Shown in pieces: positions 11,132 to 19,822 of a DNA stretch of 64,000 nt. Position numbers and translations under genes: made by a program. The stretch's first letter is position 1, and every line of letters begins with the position of its first letter. Below the pieces are notes generated by a model. That model worked only from the letters and a program-made list of their open reading frames with translations, searched no databases and had not been told where the DNA came from. This DNA is from an uncultured Kordiimonas sp. (lineage in GTDB: Bacteria; Pseudomonadota; Alphaproteobacteria; Sphingomonadales; Kordiimonadaceae), in contig CANNDZ010000001.1 of assembly GCA_947503575.1 (NCBI GenBank), positions 1,984,001 to 2,048,000 on the forward strand, read 5' to 3'.

Positions 11132-11221
11132 CTTTTACCCCTTTTTAAACGCCGTCCCAGCGTTACAGTAGCGTTATATGGTTCAAGAAGACAGCGGGGC
11201 CAGTTTTCAATTTTCCAGTTT

Positions 11222-12283
11222 TCACTCTCGGTTGCGGATTTTAGTTCGAACTGCTTTCAGGGGCTCTTCAATCAGCCTGTTGATCAGCAAGGCAATCAGT
11301 ATCGAAGACCCGTACACAGCAACAACGGCAAACCAGCCATTCTTGACGATGCCGAGACCAAGAGCGCTGAGCAGGATAGCAACCTGCCAATGCACCAGAA
11401 ACAAAGGATAAGACAAATCTGCGAAAAATCGAGTGGGTAAATTGACTTCTCGGTCGCCTGCGTGCAGCAAGAAAACGGCGACGGCTAGACATTCAGCGTA
11501 ATGCACAAGCATAATTGGTGTGTCACCGGCGATAATGTACCGCCAGGGAATGAGCGGAAGCACAAGCGCCACCGCGAAACTCGTTGTTCCGATAAATGAA
11601 CTTTTGCCTTCAGCTTTTTGCCTAGACCAATAGTAAGCCCAACTGCCTAAAGCAAAACATATAGAGACGCCGAAAACGTTGCTGTAGAAAAGCTTTTCTG
11701 TGTTCAGCCATTCAGTTGGCAGTAGGTCCGGCACCCCCAGCAACACCATAGTGATAGCAAGGACAAGCGCGATAGAGATGCCCACCCAGCGTTTCACACC
11801 CAACGCAGACCGCGCACCCACAAAAAACAGGAAAATATAGAAATATATCTCTATGGCAGTTGTCCAGCTTGGTGGTGAGAAACGGATCGGACTGGATATC
11901 GGTAGGCCAAAATGAAGCCCTGCAATGGTCAGGTTCGGTATCATCCACAACCATTCCAGCGCTGAGCCTGTGCCATCCTGGTTGGGTAGATGTATTGCAG
12001 GATTCCAGTAGTTTGCCTCGTTGGCTGCAAAAATCGCCATCAGCAGCCCCAGTGCGGCCGCCGCGAAATACGGCGGGTATAGCCGCCAAAACCTGTTAAT
12101 GAAGAAATCCCGGGCAGGGTGTTGTTTTTGATAATAAACTTCGTTTAGTACCCGGGTGATAAGATAGCCGGAAAGCGTATAAAACCCGAAAACAGCAAAT
12201 GGCCCCGCGTTGGGAAAATAATAATTCCCGATGTGGAAGAAAACAACGTATGAGGCCAAGGCGAAACGAAGTATATTTTGCAT
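11222..12283 (-). CDS. Acyltransferase family 3 membrane protein (OafA/YrhL-like)
   Basis: 353 aa integral membrane protein of the acyltransferase-3 family, which O-acylates sugars of LPS, exopolysaccharide or peptidoglycan. The N-terminus MQNILRFALASYVVFFHIGNYYF carries the conserved His of the first helix. Next come the FYTLSGYLITRVL segment and the NRFWRLYPPYF motif typical of the family, then about ten hydrophobic helices. There is no C-terminal SGNH domain. The acceptor is unknown. The C-terminal EEPLKAVRTK resembles the RxxEEP tail of relatives. No convincing ribosome-binding site precedes 12283. Confidence 0.85.
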   Translation of the reverse strand: MQNILRFALASYVVFFHIGNYYFPNAGPFAVFGFYTLSGYLITRVLNEVYYQKQHPARDFFINRFWRLYPPYFAAAALGLLMAIFAANEANYWNPAIHLPNQDGTGSALEWLWMIPNLTIAGLHFGLPISSPIRFSPPSWTTAIEIYFYIFLFFVGARSALGVKRWVGISIALVLAITMVLLGVPDLLPTEWLNTEKLFYSNVFGVSICFALGSWAYYWSRQKAEGKSSFIGTTSFAVALVLPLIPWRYIIAGDTPIMLVHYAECLAVAVFLLHAGDREVNLPTRFFADLSYPLFLVHWQVAILLSALGLGIVKNGWFAVVAVYGSSILIALLINRLIEEPLKAVRTKIRNRE

Positions 12284-12445
12284 CTGAGCAACTTTTGACT
12301 ATTGCGATAGAACTCGCCCCGTTACCTCCAGTAGGCAACGCCAGCACCGAATGCAAATGGAAAACTGTTAACGATCACAGGAAAGCGAGTTGTAATCCGG
12401 CCTAAACTGTCAGATACAGGCGCAATAGCTTCAAGGAGACGGCAT

Positions 12446-13294
12446 ATGTCGACAACCGATAAAACAGTAATTGATGCCCGGCCAAAACGGCAGGCCACAG
12501 CAAAAAATATTGCCGCCATGAAAGGCGAAACGCCGATTGTATGCCTGACTGCTTATATTACGCCGATGGCGGCGCGGCTGGACCAACACTGTGACCTGCT
12601 GCTGGTTGGGGACAGTGTTGGTATGGTGCTGTATGGCATGGAGTCGACACTGGGCGTTGACCTGGAAACCATGATACGCCACGGCCGCGCAGTGTGCCGC
12701 GGCGCAAAGCAGGCCTTGGTGGTTATTGATATGCCGTTCGGCACCTATGAAGAATCGAAGGAACAAGCATTCCGCAATGCTGCACGAGTTTTGTCGGAAA
12801 CCGGGGCAGGCGCCGTGAAGCTCGAAGGTGGTCTTGAAATGGCAGAAACCGTTGCGTTCCTGTCAAACAGGGGTATTCCGGTGCTGGGCCATGTCGGGCT
12901 CATGCCACAAAGTGTTCATGCTCATGGTGGCTATGCGGCGCGCGGGCGGTCGCAGGACGAATGGCAACCCATTATTGACGATGCCAAAGCGATTGCAGAG
13001 GCCGGGGCATTTGCTGTGGTGCTGGAAGGTGTTGCTGAACCTCTGGCGCGCCAGGTAACCGACGCTGTGGCGTGCCCGGTAATTGGAATTGGTGCTTCTA
13101 ACGCCTGTGACGGTCAAATCCTTGTGACCGAGGACATGCTTGGTCTTTTTGCGATTAATCCTAAGTTTGTGAAGCGGTTCGCCGAAATTGGGCGCGATAT
13201 TGAAGGCGCGATTGAAGACTATTCGCGTGAGGTACGAAGCCGTGCGTTCCCCTCTGAGGAGCATACCTACAAAATGCGTAAAGTCAGTGGTTAA
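12446..13294 (+). CDS. panB: 3-methyl-2-oxobutanoate hydroxymethyltransferase
   Basis: First committed step of pantothenate/CoA synthesis: adds a hydroxymethyl group from methylene-THF to alpha-ketoisovalerate. The 282 aa TIM-barrel enzyme has [25 protein letters not shown] (magnesium and substrate-binding Asp residues), [27 protein letters not shown] and [16 protein letters not shown], all family signatures. AAGGAGA sits just upstream of ATG 12446. panC is not in the window. coaD, later in the same pathway, lies about 39 kb away and is not linked. Confidence 0.95.
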   Translation: MSTTDKTVIDARPKRQATAKNIAAMKGETPIVCLTAYITPMAARLDQHCDLLLVGDSVGMVLYGMESTLGVDLETMIRHGRAVCRGAKQALVVIDMPFGTYEESKEQAFRNAARVLSETGAGAVKLEGGLEMAETVAFLSNRGIPVLGHVGLMPQSVHAHGGYAARGRSQDEWQPIIDDAKAIAEAGAFAVVLEGVAEPLARQVTDAVACPVIGIGASNACDGQILVTEDMLGLFAINPKFVKRFAEIGRDIEGAIEDYSREVRSRAFPSEEHTYKMRKVSG

Positions 13295-13390
13295 ACGAAA
13301 GAATACTGCCCAACTGTTACCATAATTCAGCGTCAAAGCTGTCGTTTGGTCCGGTGGCAGACTAGGTCACCGAAAAAGCCGCGTAGGGAA

Positions 13391-13419
13391 TTGCTTATCA
13401 AGCAAGCTTTGGCTATGGT
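13391..13419 (+). promoter_or_regulatory. Candidate promoter for yfgM-like/bamB/der
   Basis: TTGCTT (13391-13396) and TATGGT (13414-13419) are separated by 17 nt, a fair sigma-70-type match. Transcription would begin near 13426 and give a leader of about 90 nt that contains the terminator-like hairpin at 13472. Inference from spacing and consensus only. Confidence 0.35.
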
Positions 13420-13471
13420 GTGCGCGAATTTGCGAAATTAAAGAATTTTCGCTGCTAAACTAGGTTTTCAG

Positions 13472-13503
13472 CCGCCTTACGGGCATTGCCCAGGCGGTTT
13501 TTT
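13472..13503 (+). terminator. Terminator-like hairpin in the leader of the yfgM-like gene (possible attenuator)
   Basis: CCGCCT / AGGCGG outer stem (13472-13477 with 13492-13497), inner GGGC/GCCC stem, then six T residues. It ends only 2 nt before the AAGGAG ribosome-binding site (13506-13511) and 14 nt before the GTG start of the next gene. It could end panB transcription, or attenuate the downstream operon if the promoter is upstream. Confidence 0.7.
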
Positions 13504-13517
13504 CTAAGGAGTAGAGT

Positions 13518-14312
13518 GTGTCAGACATCAATTCCGATCTGATCACGCAGGAAGTTGACGATGAGGTACGCCGCGAGCGTATGCGCCAACTTTGGGGTGC
13601 TTACGGTAAATACCTTATCGGGCTTGCTGTTGGTGTTGTTCTTCTGGTTGGTGGCCGCGAAGGCTACACCGCTTTTGTTGAAAGCCGTGAAGAAGCCAGT
13701 TCCGCTGCGTTTGAAGCGGCAAGCAAATCTGCGGCTTTGGATACTGCCAACGCTGTGCAGGTATGGCAGGATACGCTTGCTGGTCTTGAGGGCGGATACA
13801 AAGCGCTTGCGCGGTTGCGCCTAGCTGCTGCCGCTGCTGCCAACGGAAACACGGCTGAAGCTGTAGCCGCCTACGATGAGATCGCGGCAGACAGTGCGTC
13901 TGACGAAAGCCTGAGAAGCCTGGCGCAACTGTTTGCAGGCATGTTGATCGCACGTGACGGCCAAGATCTGGATGATGCTCGTGCCCGCTTGTCAGTTGTC
14001 GCTATCTCTGGCGAACCCTGGTATTATTCAGCCCTCGAACAGCTGGCATTGGTCGACCTCATGAAGGGCGATAAAAACGTTGCTTTGCAAGGGTTTAACC
14101 AGCTGGTCAGCGACGCTCAAACACCGGCGGGCATTCGGGGGCGGGCGACGCAGTTGAAAGCATCCCTTGAAGCGAAGCTGGGAATTGACCCGCTGGCTGG
14201 TACGTTTGCCGACACTCCGGTTCAAACTCCGGCCGACACTCCTGATGACGCTCCGGCAGACCCTCTGGCCACCCCTCCGGCCGAGACAGACGCACCGACC
14301 GGAGAGCAGTGA
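13518..14312 (+). CDS. YfgM-like tetratricopeptide membrane protein
   Basis: 264 aa, GTG start with AAGGAG six bases upstream. A short cytoplasmic N-terminus (DDEVRRERMRQLWGAYGKY) is followed by one membrane segment at about 34-50 and a periplasmic Ala-rich helical domain resembling the YfgM/TPR-21 family, ancillary to the SecYEG/periplasmic chaperone network. The C-terminal ~50 residues are low complexity (TPVQTPADTPDDAPADPLATPPAE), encoded by imperfect CTCCGG-containing repeats. It ends overlapping the bamB start, and bamB and der follow, matching the yfgM-bamB-der order of many proteobacteria. Confidence 0.85.
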   Translation: MSDINSDLITQEVDDEVRRERMRQLWGAYGKYLIGLAVGVVLLVGGREGYTAFVESREEASSAAFEAASKSAALDTANAVQVWQDTLAGLEGGYKALARLRLAAAAAANGNTAEAVAAYDEIAADSASDESLRSLAQLFAGMLIARDGQDLDDARARLSVVAISGEPWYYSALEQLALVDLMKGDKNVALQGFNQLVSDAQTPAGIRGRATQLKASLEAKLGIDPLAGTFADTPVQTPADTPDDAPADPLATPPAETDAPTGEQ

Positions 14313-15667
14313 TGGATATGCAGGCTGGAACGTTTGCTTTTGGCCGTTTGGCACTGACGGCGGCATTAACTGTTATGCTCGGCGCATGCAGTTGGTTTGA
14401 TGGGAGCAACAAACCGAAACGAGGCTATGACGATGAAGGCCGGGAGCGGATTTCCATCCTGACGTCTACTCAAACACTGGACGCAGACGGCGGCATTGCG
14501 GATTTGGCGATTGTATTGCCCCGGCCTTATACCAACAAAAATTGGGCGTTACCTGGCGGTAATGCGGCCCACAGCGTTCAGCATCTGGCAATTGACGAAA
14601 CACTTTCGCCCGTGTGGCAAACCAAAATTGGTCGTGGTAACGGCAAGTATGAACGCGTCATCTCTGGCCCGGTGGCGGCTGACGGGAAAGTTTTTGTCGT
14701 GGACATCAACGGCGATGTTTATGCCGTTTCCCTTCGATCTGGCTCGATTATCTGGTCCCAGGAATTTCGCAACGAAGATGAACGCAGCGATGTTGGGTTT
14801 GGCGGCGGCGTTGCTTATGCAGACGGTATTGTTTATGCCACATCGGGATATGGTTTTCTGGCGGCTTTTGACGCAGATACCGGCAACGAACTGTGGCGGT
14901 TCAATGCAACCGTGCCCTTCCGTGGTGCCCCAACGGTGGATGCCGGACGCATTTTTGCCGTGACGCACGATAACCAAATGCTTGCCCTCAACGCTGCAGA
15001 CGGCAGTTTGATTTGGGATCAGGTCGGTATCGCAGAAAACGCCGGTATGCTGGGCGCAGCAACCCCTGCATTTGATAACGGAACAGTTGTTATCGCTTTA
15101 TCTTCCGGTGAACTGTTGGCGCTTCTGGCCAGTAATGGCCGAATTTTGTGGCAGGATACGTTGTCCAGCTCCCGGCGGTTAACACCTTTGGCAACCTTGG
15201 CTGATATTGACGGTGACCCGGTGATTGATCGGGGCAAAGTCTATGCGCTTAGTCATGCGGGCAGTATGGTTGCCATTGATATGCGCAGCGGCGAGCGGTC
15301 GTGGGAAGCAGACATTGCTGGCGTTAACACACCCTGGGTAGCTGGCAATTTTGCCTTTCTTACCACAATTGACGGCCAGGTTGTTTGTGTCACTTTGGGT
15401 GACGGCCGTGTGCGGTGGGTAACCCAGCTTCAGCGGTTTCTTGACCAGGAGAAGCGCCGTAACTTGATTAAATGGAACGGGCCTGTCCTTGCCGGAGATC
15501 GATTGCTCGTGACCAGTACGCACGGATATACGCTTTCGCTATCTCCATACACCGGAGATGTGCTGAGCGGCATTGAAATGCCTTCTGGCAGCAGTACGCC
15601 GCCAATCGTCGTTGACGGCACGTTTATTGTTCTTACCGATGCGGGAGAACTAATTGCTTACCGGTAA
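14309..15667 (+). CDS. bamB: Outer membrane assembly lipoprotein BamB
   Basis: Beta-propeller lipoprotein of the BAM complex that inserts outer-membrane proteins. Signal peptide with lipobox LGAC (Cys about 27 from the first start) and repeated PQQ/WD-like blades, for example GDVYAVSLRSGSIIWSQEF and GFLAAFDADTGNELWRF. At 452 aa it is longer than E. coli BamB (392), as in alphaproteobacterial forms. The start is one of GTG 14309 (overlapping the previous stop), ATG 14312 or ATG 14318. It ends 19 nt before der. Co-translation with the YfgM-like gene is likely. Confidence 0.93.
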   Translation: MMDMQAGTFAFGRLALTAALTVMLGACSWFDGSNKPKRGYDDEGRERISILTSTQTLDADGGIADLAIVLPRPYTNKNWALPGGNAAHSVQHLAIDETLSPVWQTKIGRGNGKYERVISGPVAADGKVFVVDINGDVYAVSLRSGSIIWSQEFRNEDERSDVGFGGGVAYADGIVYATSGYGFLAAFDADTGNELWRFNATVPFRGAPTVDAGRIFAVTHDNQMLALNAADGSLIWDQVGIAENAGMLGAATPAFDNGTVVIALSSGELLALLASNGRILWQDTLSSSRRLTPLATLADIDGDPVIDRGKVYALSHAGSMVAIDMRSGERSWEADIAGVNTPWVAGNFAFLTTIDGQVVCVTLGDGRVRWVTQLQRFLDQEKRRNLIKWNGPVLAGDRLLVTSTHGYTLSLSPYTGDVLSGIEMPSGSSTPPIVVDGTFIVLTDAGELIAYR

Positions 15668-15686
15668 GCGATTGGCAGGAAAACCA

Positions 15687-17141
15687 ATGACGTTCACGCT
15701 AGCCATTGTTGGTCGGCCCAATGTGGGAAAATCGACCCTCTTCAATCGCCTTGTCGGCAAGAAAATTGCGATCGTTGACGATACGCCTGGCGTGACGCGC
15801 GACCGTCGTCTGGGCGAAGGGCGCATTGCAGACCTTGAATTCATTTTAATGGATACCGCAGGGTTAGAGCAGGGCGAAGCGGGCTCATTACCTGATCGTA
15901 TGCGCCAACAAACAGAAATGGCTTTGGCGGACGCGGATATTGCCTTGATGCTATATGATGCGCGCGCGGGTGTAACGCCAACGGATGAGCATTTTGCGGA
16001 TTGGCTTCGTAAAATGGGGAAGCCGGTCATCATCGGGGCCAACAAGTGCGAAGGTAACGCCGTTATTGATGGCATATACGAAGCCTACAGCTTGGGCTTG
16101 GGCGAACCCATTGGCTTGTCAGCCGAGCATGGTGAAGGACTTGGTGAATTATACCAGGCAATCATTGAAGGCCTGAAAGAAGTGGGTATCGACCCATACG
16201 CTGCGGAAGAAGACGAAGAAGACAAAGATACTGACCGCGATGCAGACACAGGACCTGTGGAAGGCGATCTGGACTATGAATTTGTCGACCACGAAGACAC
16301 CGCCGGTGATGATAAACCGCTGCGTCTTGCCATTGTCGGACGTCCTAATGCAGGAAAATCGACGCTGATTAACTATCTGGTAGGCGAGGATCGTCTGATC
16401 ACCGGGCCAGAGGCTGGTCTGACGCGCGACTCAATTGCGGTTGACTGGGAATGGGATGGCATGCCCGTAAAACTTTTCGATACTGCAGGGCTGCGTAAAC
16501 GCGCCCGCGTGACAGAAAAGCTGGAACGACTGTCGGTTGCAGACACTATGAGGGCAGTACAGTTTGCCGAAGTCGTTGTGCTTTTGCTGGACTCAGAAGT
16601 TGGTATTGAAAAACAGGACCTCAAGATTGCTGAAAAGGTGGTTCAGGAAGGTCGGGCCATGGTGATCGCTCTCAATAAATGGGATGCAGTTGATGACCGC
16701 CTGCAGGTTCACCGCCAGCTAAAGGATGCGCTAACCAAAAGCCTGCCGCAGCTTAAAGGCGTTAAAATTGTCAATTTCTCTGCCTTAACAGGCAAAGGAA
16801 CGCAAAAGCTGATGCCAACTGTTGCCGAAGCATATGAACTTTGGAATGCGCGGATCGCCACTTCTGGATTTAATCAGTGGTTGGCGGATACGCTGGAAAA
16901 ACACCCAGCACCCTCAGTTGCCGGTCGCCGGATCAAAATACGGTACGGCGCGCAAATCAAAACACGCCCGCCAACTTTTGCCTTGTTTTGCAATCGCCCC
17001 GACGATTTGCCTGACAGCTATAAACGGTACCTTGAAAATGAGCTGCGGCGTGATTTTGACCTGCCAGGGGTACCCCTTCGCCTCTATATGCGCAAAGGCG
17101 CAAACCCTTATGAAGGTCGTCGCAAGAAAACAAAAAAATAG
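15687..17141 (+). CDS. der: Ribosome biogenesis GTPase Der (EngA)
   Basis: Tandem-GTPase protein needed for 50S assembly. Start ATG 15687 (MTFTLAIVGRPN) is preferred over the track's 15654 because it begins directly at the first G domain and has GGCAGGA upstream. First G1 GRPNVGKS at about 9-16, DTAG, then NKCE. An unusually acidic linker (EEDEEDKDTDRDADTG) precedes the second G1 GRPNAGKS near 218, followed by NKWD. C-terminal KH-like domain with RPPTFALFCNRPDD. 484 aa. The linker acidity is common in alphaproteobacterial Der. Assignment is secure. Confidence 0.97.
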   Translation: MTFTLAIVGRPNVGKSTLFNRLVGKKIAIVDDTPGVTRDRRLGEGRIADLEFILMDTAGLEQGEAGSLPDRMRQQTEMALADADIALMLYDARAGVTPTDEHFADWLRKMGKPVIIGANKCEGNAVIDGIYEAYSLGLGEPIGLSAEHGEGLGELYQAIIEGLKEVGIDPYAAEEDEEDKDTDRDADTGPVEGDLDYEFVDHEDTAGDDKPLRLAIVGRPNAGKSTLINYLVGEDRLITGPEAGLTRDSIAVDWEWDGMPVKLFDTAGLRKRARVTEKLERLSVADTMRAVQFAEVVVLLLDSEVGIEKQDLKIAEKVVQEGRAMVIALNKWDAVDDRLQVHRQLKDALTKSLPQLKGVKIVNFSALTGKGTQKLMPTVAEAYELWNARIATSGFNQWLADTLEKHPAPSVAGRRIKIRYGAQIKTRPPTFALFCNRPDDLPDSYKRYLENELRRDFDLPGVPLRLYMRKGANPYEGRRKKTKK

Positions 17142-17217
17142 GGTTTTTTTGGCGAAAGCAGCAACAAGGCGCCATTTTTTATCCCAAATCTGCGACAATA
17201 TTTTACATCCTGATCCG

Positions 17218-17245
17218 TTGACCTGTATGTCCCGTCACCTATAGT
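17218..17245 (+). promoter_or_regulatory. Candidate promoter placing +1 at the binding-protein start codon
   Basis: TTGACC (17218-17223), 16-nt spacer, TATAGT (17240-17245). Transcription would start about 6-7 nt downstream, at or next to ATG 17252. No ribosome-binding site precedes that ATG, so the mRNA may be leaderless. Confidence 0.5.
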
Positions 17246-17251
17246 GATGAC

Positions 17252-18244
17252 ATGAAAATACTTACAAATATTCTGGCATGTGCGGCGCTGTTAATGGCCG
17301 GCTTTGCATCTGTTTCAGCGCAACAGAGTGCTGACATTGTATTTGCCACCGACTGGAAAGCCCAAGCGGAGCATGGTGGCTTTTATCAGGCGGTAGCGAG
17401 AGGGTTTTACAAAAAACGAGGGTTAAATGTACGCATCAGGCCAGGTGGGCCCGGTAGCGACAACCCTCGTTTGATAGCCGCGGGTGCCCTAGATATTGCC
17501 ATGGCCTCCAACAGCTTTCAGCCAATTAATCTGATTGCAGCCGGGGCCGATGTAAAAGTTGTGATGGCCTCTTTTCAAAAAGACCCGCAGGTCCTGATGG
17601 TTCATCCACAAGTAGCCGCCCAGTCTATCGCAGACCTTAAAGGAATGCCGGTTTTCATATCTGATGCGGCAAGGGCTGCTTTTTGGCCATGGCTTCAGTC
17701 GCAGTTCGGTTTTGATGCACGCCAGGTTAGGAAATATAATTATTCACTCGCGCCTTGGCTGGTAAACAAGGAAACGGTGCAGGAAGGCTACCTGTCATCT
17801 GAGCCATACACCGCCGCGCAGCAGGGTGTGGAGCCAAAAGTATTCCTTTTTGCTGATGCCGGGTACACAGGATATGCAGGTATGGTGATGGTGCGCGGTA
17901 CATTCATCCGCGAAAACCCCCGTACAGTTCGTGAGTTTGTGGCTGCCAGTATCGAAGGCTGGCAGGACTATCTGTGGGGTGACCCGTCGCCGGGTAATGA
18001 ATTGATCCTGAAAGATAATAGCGAAATGACCGAAGATCTTTTGGCGTTTGCAATCGGTTCCATGAAGGCCAACAACATGGTGGGTGATAGAGAACAGGTT
18101 GGCGTTATGGATGCGGAACGGTGGCGCAGTTTTTACCGGGAAATGAGCGCCCTTGGTGCTGCACCGAAAGGGGTGGAGGTTGATAAAGCCTTCACACTGG
18201 AGTTCCTGCCGGGTGGCCCGTCAGGAAGCCCTGTGTCCAGGTGA
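17252..18244 (+). CDS. ABC transporter substrate-binding protein, NMT1/THI5-like
   Basis: Periplasmic binding protein, 330 aa. Signal peptide MKILTNILACAALLMAGFASVSAQ, then a mature domain starting ADIVFATDWKAQAEHGGFYQAVARGFY, the pattern of NMT1/THI5/SsuA-type proteins. Relatives bind pyrimidine precursors of thiamine, riboflavin, sulfonates or nitrate, and the ligand here cannot be fixed. No thi genes and no TPP riboswitch are visible nearby. The stop overlaps the start of the ATPase gene (TGATG), so the importer is one operon: binding protein, ATPase, permease. Confidence 0.85.
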   Translation: MKILTNILACAALLMAGFASVSAQQSADIVFATDWKAQAEHGGFYQAVARGFYKKRGLNVRIRPGGPGSDNPRLIAAGALDIAMASNSFQPINLIAAGADVKVVMASFQKDPQVLMVHPQVAAQSIADLKGMPVFISDAARAAFWPWLQSQFGFDARQVRKYNYSLAPWLVNKETVQEGYLSSEPYTAAQQGVEPKVFLFADAGYTGYAGMVMVRGTFIRENPRTVREFVAASIEGWQDYLWGDPSPGNELILKDNSEMTEDLLAFAIGSMKANNMVGDREQVGVMDAERWRSFYREMSALGAAPKGVEVDKAFTLEFLPGGPSGSPVSR

Positions 18245-18960
18245 TGCTGACGCTGCGGGACGTTTCTTTTGCCTATCAAGGTGGTCCAAAAATTTTGGAC
18301 GGCTTTTCCATGGATTTGCAGGAAAATCAGATTGTTTCCTTGTTGGGGCCAAGTGGCTGCGGCAAATCAACCGTATTACGCATAGTTGCAGACTTGTTGG
18401 TGCCCGATGCCGGAACAGTTGATTGGCGTGAGGAACAGAATTTGGCTTTTGTTTTTCAGGACCATGCGTTGATGCCCTGGTCATCGGTTGACGACAATGT
18501 TGCGTTACCGGGCCGACTGAAAGGTATGATTGACCAAGCTGCTGTTGCTTCGGCCATTGAAGCGGTTGGATTAGATGGGCTGGCGGCCAGATTTCCTGCA
18601 GCCCTGTCTGGTGGGCAGCGCATGCGGGCATCGGTTGCGCGTGCATTGGCTGCCAAGCCTAGTCTTCTACTGATGGACGAACCCTTTGCTGCTTTGGATG
18701 AAATCCTTAGATTTCAGATGAATGAACTATTGCTTGATTTGCGCGCAGAGCGCGGGTTTGGAGTTTTGTTTGTAACGCACAGTCTTTATGAAGCCGCCTA
18801 TTTGTCAGATCTGGTGTTAGTGATGGGTGAAGGGCGCGTAGAAGGCAGTATTGCCCCAAAATTGGACCGTGCACTGACGGCGGAACAACAAAGGACGTCG
18901 CCGGAGTTTTTAAGTGCGGTTCAGGAAATTGGTGCCGTGATGGCCAGAGAAACGCTGTGA
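18244..18960 (+). CDS. ABC transporter ATP-binding protein (SsuB/TauB type)
   Basis: Cytoplasmic ATPase of the importer. From ATG 18244 it has 238 aa; GTG 18241 would add one residue. Walker A GPSGCGKS at about 36-43, Q-loop VFQDHALMPW, signature LSGGQRMR near 120, Walker B LLLMDEPFAALD, H-loop FVTHS. The Q-loop with LMPW is typical of nitrate/sulfonate/taurine-type ATPases. Its last 17 bases (CCAGAGAAACGCTGTGA) are duplicated in tandem immediately downstream, separating it from the permease gene. Confidence 0.93.
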   Translation: MLTLRDVSFAYQGGPKILDGFSMDLQENQIVSLLGPSGCGKSTVLRIVADLLVPDAGTVDWREEQNLAFVFQDHALMPWSSVDDNVALPGRLKGMIDQAAVASAIEAVGLDGLAARFPAALSGGQRMRASVARALAAKPSLLLMDEPFAALDEILRFQMNELLLDLRAERGFGVLFVTHSLYEAAYLSDLVLVMGEGRVEGSIAPKLDRALTAEQQRTSPEFLSAVQEIGAVMARETL

Positions 18961-18977
18961 CCAGAGAAACGCTGTGA
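18944..18977 (+). repeat. Exact 17-bp tandem duplication at an ABC gene junction
   Basis: CCAGAGAAACGCTGTGA occurs twice back to back (18944-18960 and 18961-18977). The first copy ends in the ATPase stop; the second contains the GTG at 18974 that can start the permease. With one copy, GTGA would have been a 4-nt stop/start overlap. Confidence 0.95.
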
Positions 18978-19759
18978 CTGAAGATAAGCATAACCTGAGG
19001 AATACCATGAAGCGTGTTCTTTTGCCTGCTTTGGCGCTCTTTGCTGTGCTGTCGTTTTGGCAATATTATGTTGTTGCTTATGACGTACCCAAGTTTGTAC
19101 TCCCAACCCCCACTGCCATATGGCAGGCATTGGTCAACGATATGCCGCTTTGGGGTGAGGCGGCACTATCTACATTGGAAGTGACGCTGTTGGCGTTGAT
19201 CGCCGCGACCATAAGTGGTGTTTTGTTTGCGCTTGGCTTCAGCCTTAGCCGCACGTTTGAAGCCACGCTCTACCCATTTGCTGTGGTGCTACAAGTAACG
19301 CCGGTTATTGCGGTTGCGCCGCTGGTGCTGATTTGGGTGGGTATCGACAATGTGGAACGGGCGCAGGTTATTATCGCGTGGCTTGTGGCGTTTTTCCCTA
19401 TCCTTGCCAATATGTCAGCTGGGTTGAAGTCAGTTGACGCAAACCTGTCCGAGCTTTTTACCCTTTACGGCGCAACACCGTTGCAGCGCTTCAGGCTATT
19501 GTTGTGGCCAACTGCGTTGCCGTATTTGCTCGCCAGCCTCAAAATTAGTGGTGGCTTGGCGCTAATCGGCGGTGTGGTTGCGGAGTTTGTCGCAGGGTCG
19601 GGGACTGCGACAGGTCTTGCCTGGCGAATTATTGAGGCGGGTAATCGTTTACAGATAGAAAAGATGTTTGCGGGCCTTATGATGCTGTCTGCGATGGGCT
19701 TGGTCATTTTTTACGGATTTTCCGCAATAGAACGTCTTGTCGTCAGGCACAGAACCTAA
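18974..19759 (+). CDS. ABC transporter permease (SsuC/TauC type)
   Basis: Inner-membrane component of the importer, 261 aa from GTG 18974. About six membrane helices and the EAA loop YGATPLQRFRLLLWPTALPYL, which docks on the ATPase. VLPTPTAIWQAL after the first helix is a family trait. An alternative start, ATG 19007 (MKRVLLPALALF), has TGAGG at good spacing and would give 250 aa. That start may now be used because the 17-bp duplication upstream removed the original overlap. Substrate unknown. Confidence 0.88.
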   Translation: MTEDKHNLRNTMKRVLLPALALFAVLSFWQYYVVAYDVPKFVLPTPTAIWQALVNDMPLWGEAALSTLEVTLLALIAATISGVLFALGFSLSRTFEATLYPFAVVLQVTPVIAVAPLVLIWVGIDNVERAQVIIAWLVAFFPILANMSAGLKSVDANLSELFTLYGATPLQRFRLLLWPTALPYLLASLKISGGLALIGGVVAEFVAGSGTATGLAWRIIEAGNRLQIEKMFAGLMMLSAMGLVIFYGFSAIERLVVRHRT

Positions 19760-19822
19760 CTGCAACTCGCCTGCGACCGTTTGTAGCTTGCGTGGCACCG
19801 AAGAGCCCGCTACCAAAGCACC

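Noticed and set aside
17142-17251. TPP riboswitch before the NMT1-type importer
   Set aside because: CCTGATCCG is present, but there is no CTGAGA partner and too little space for the fold.
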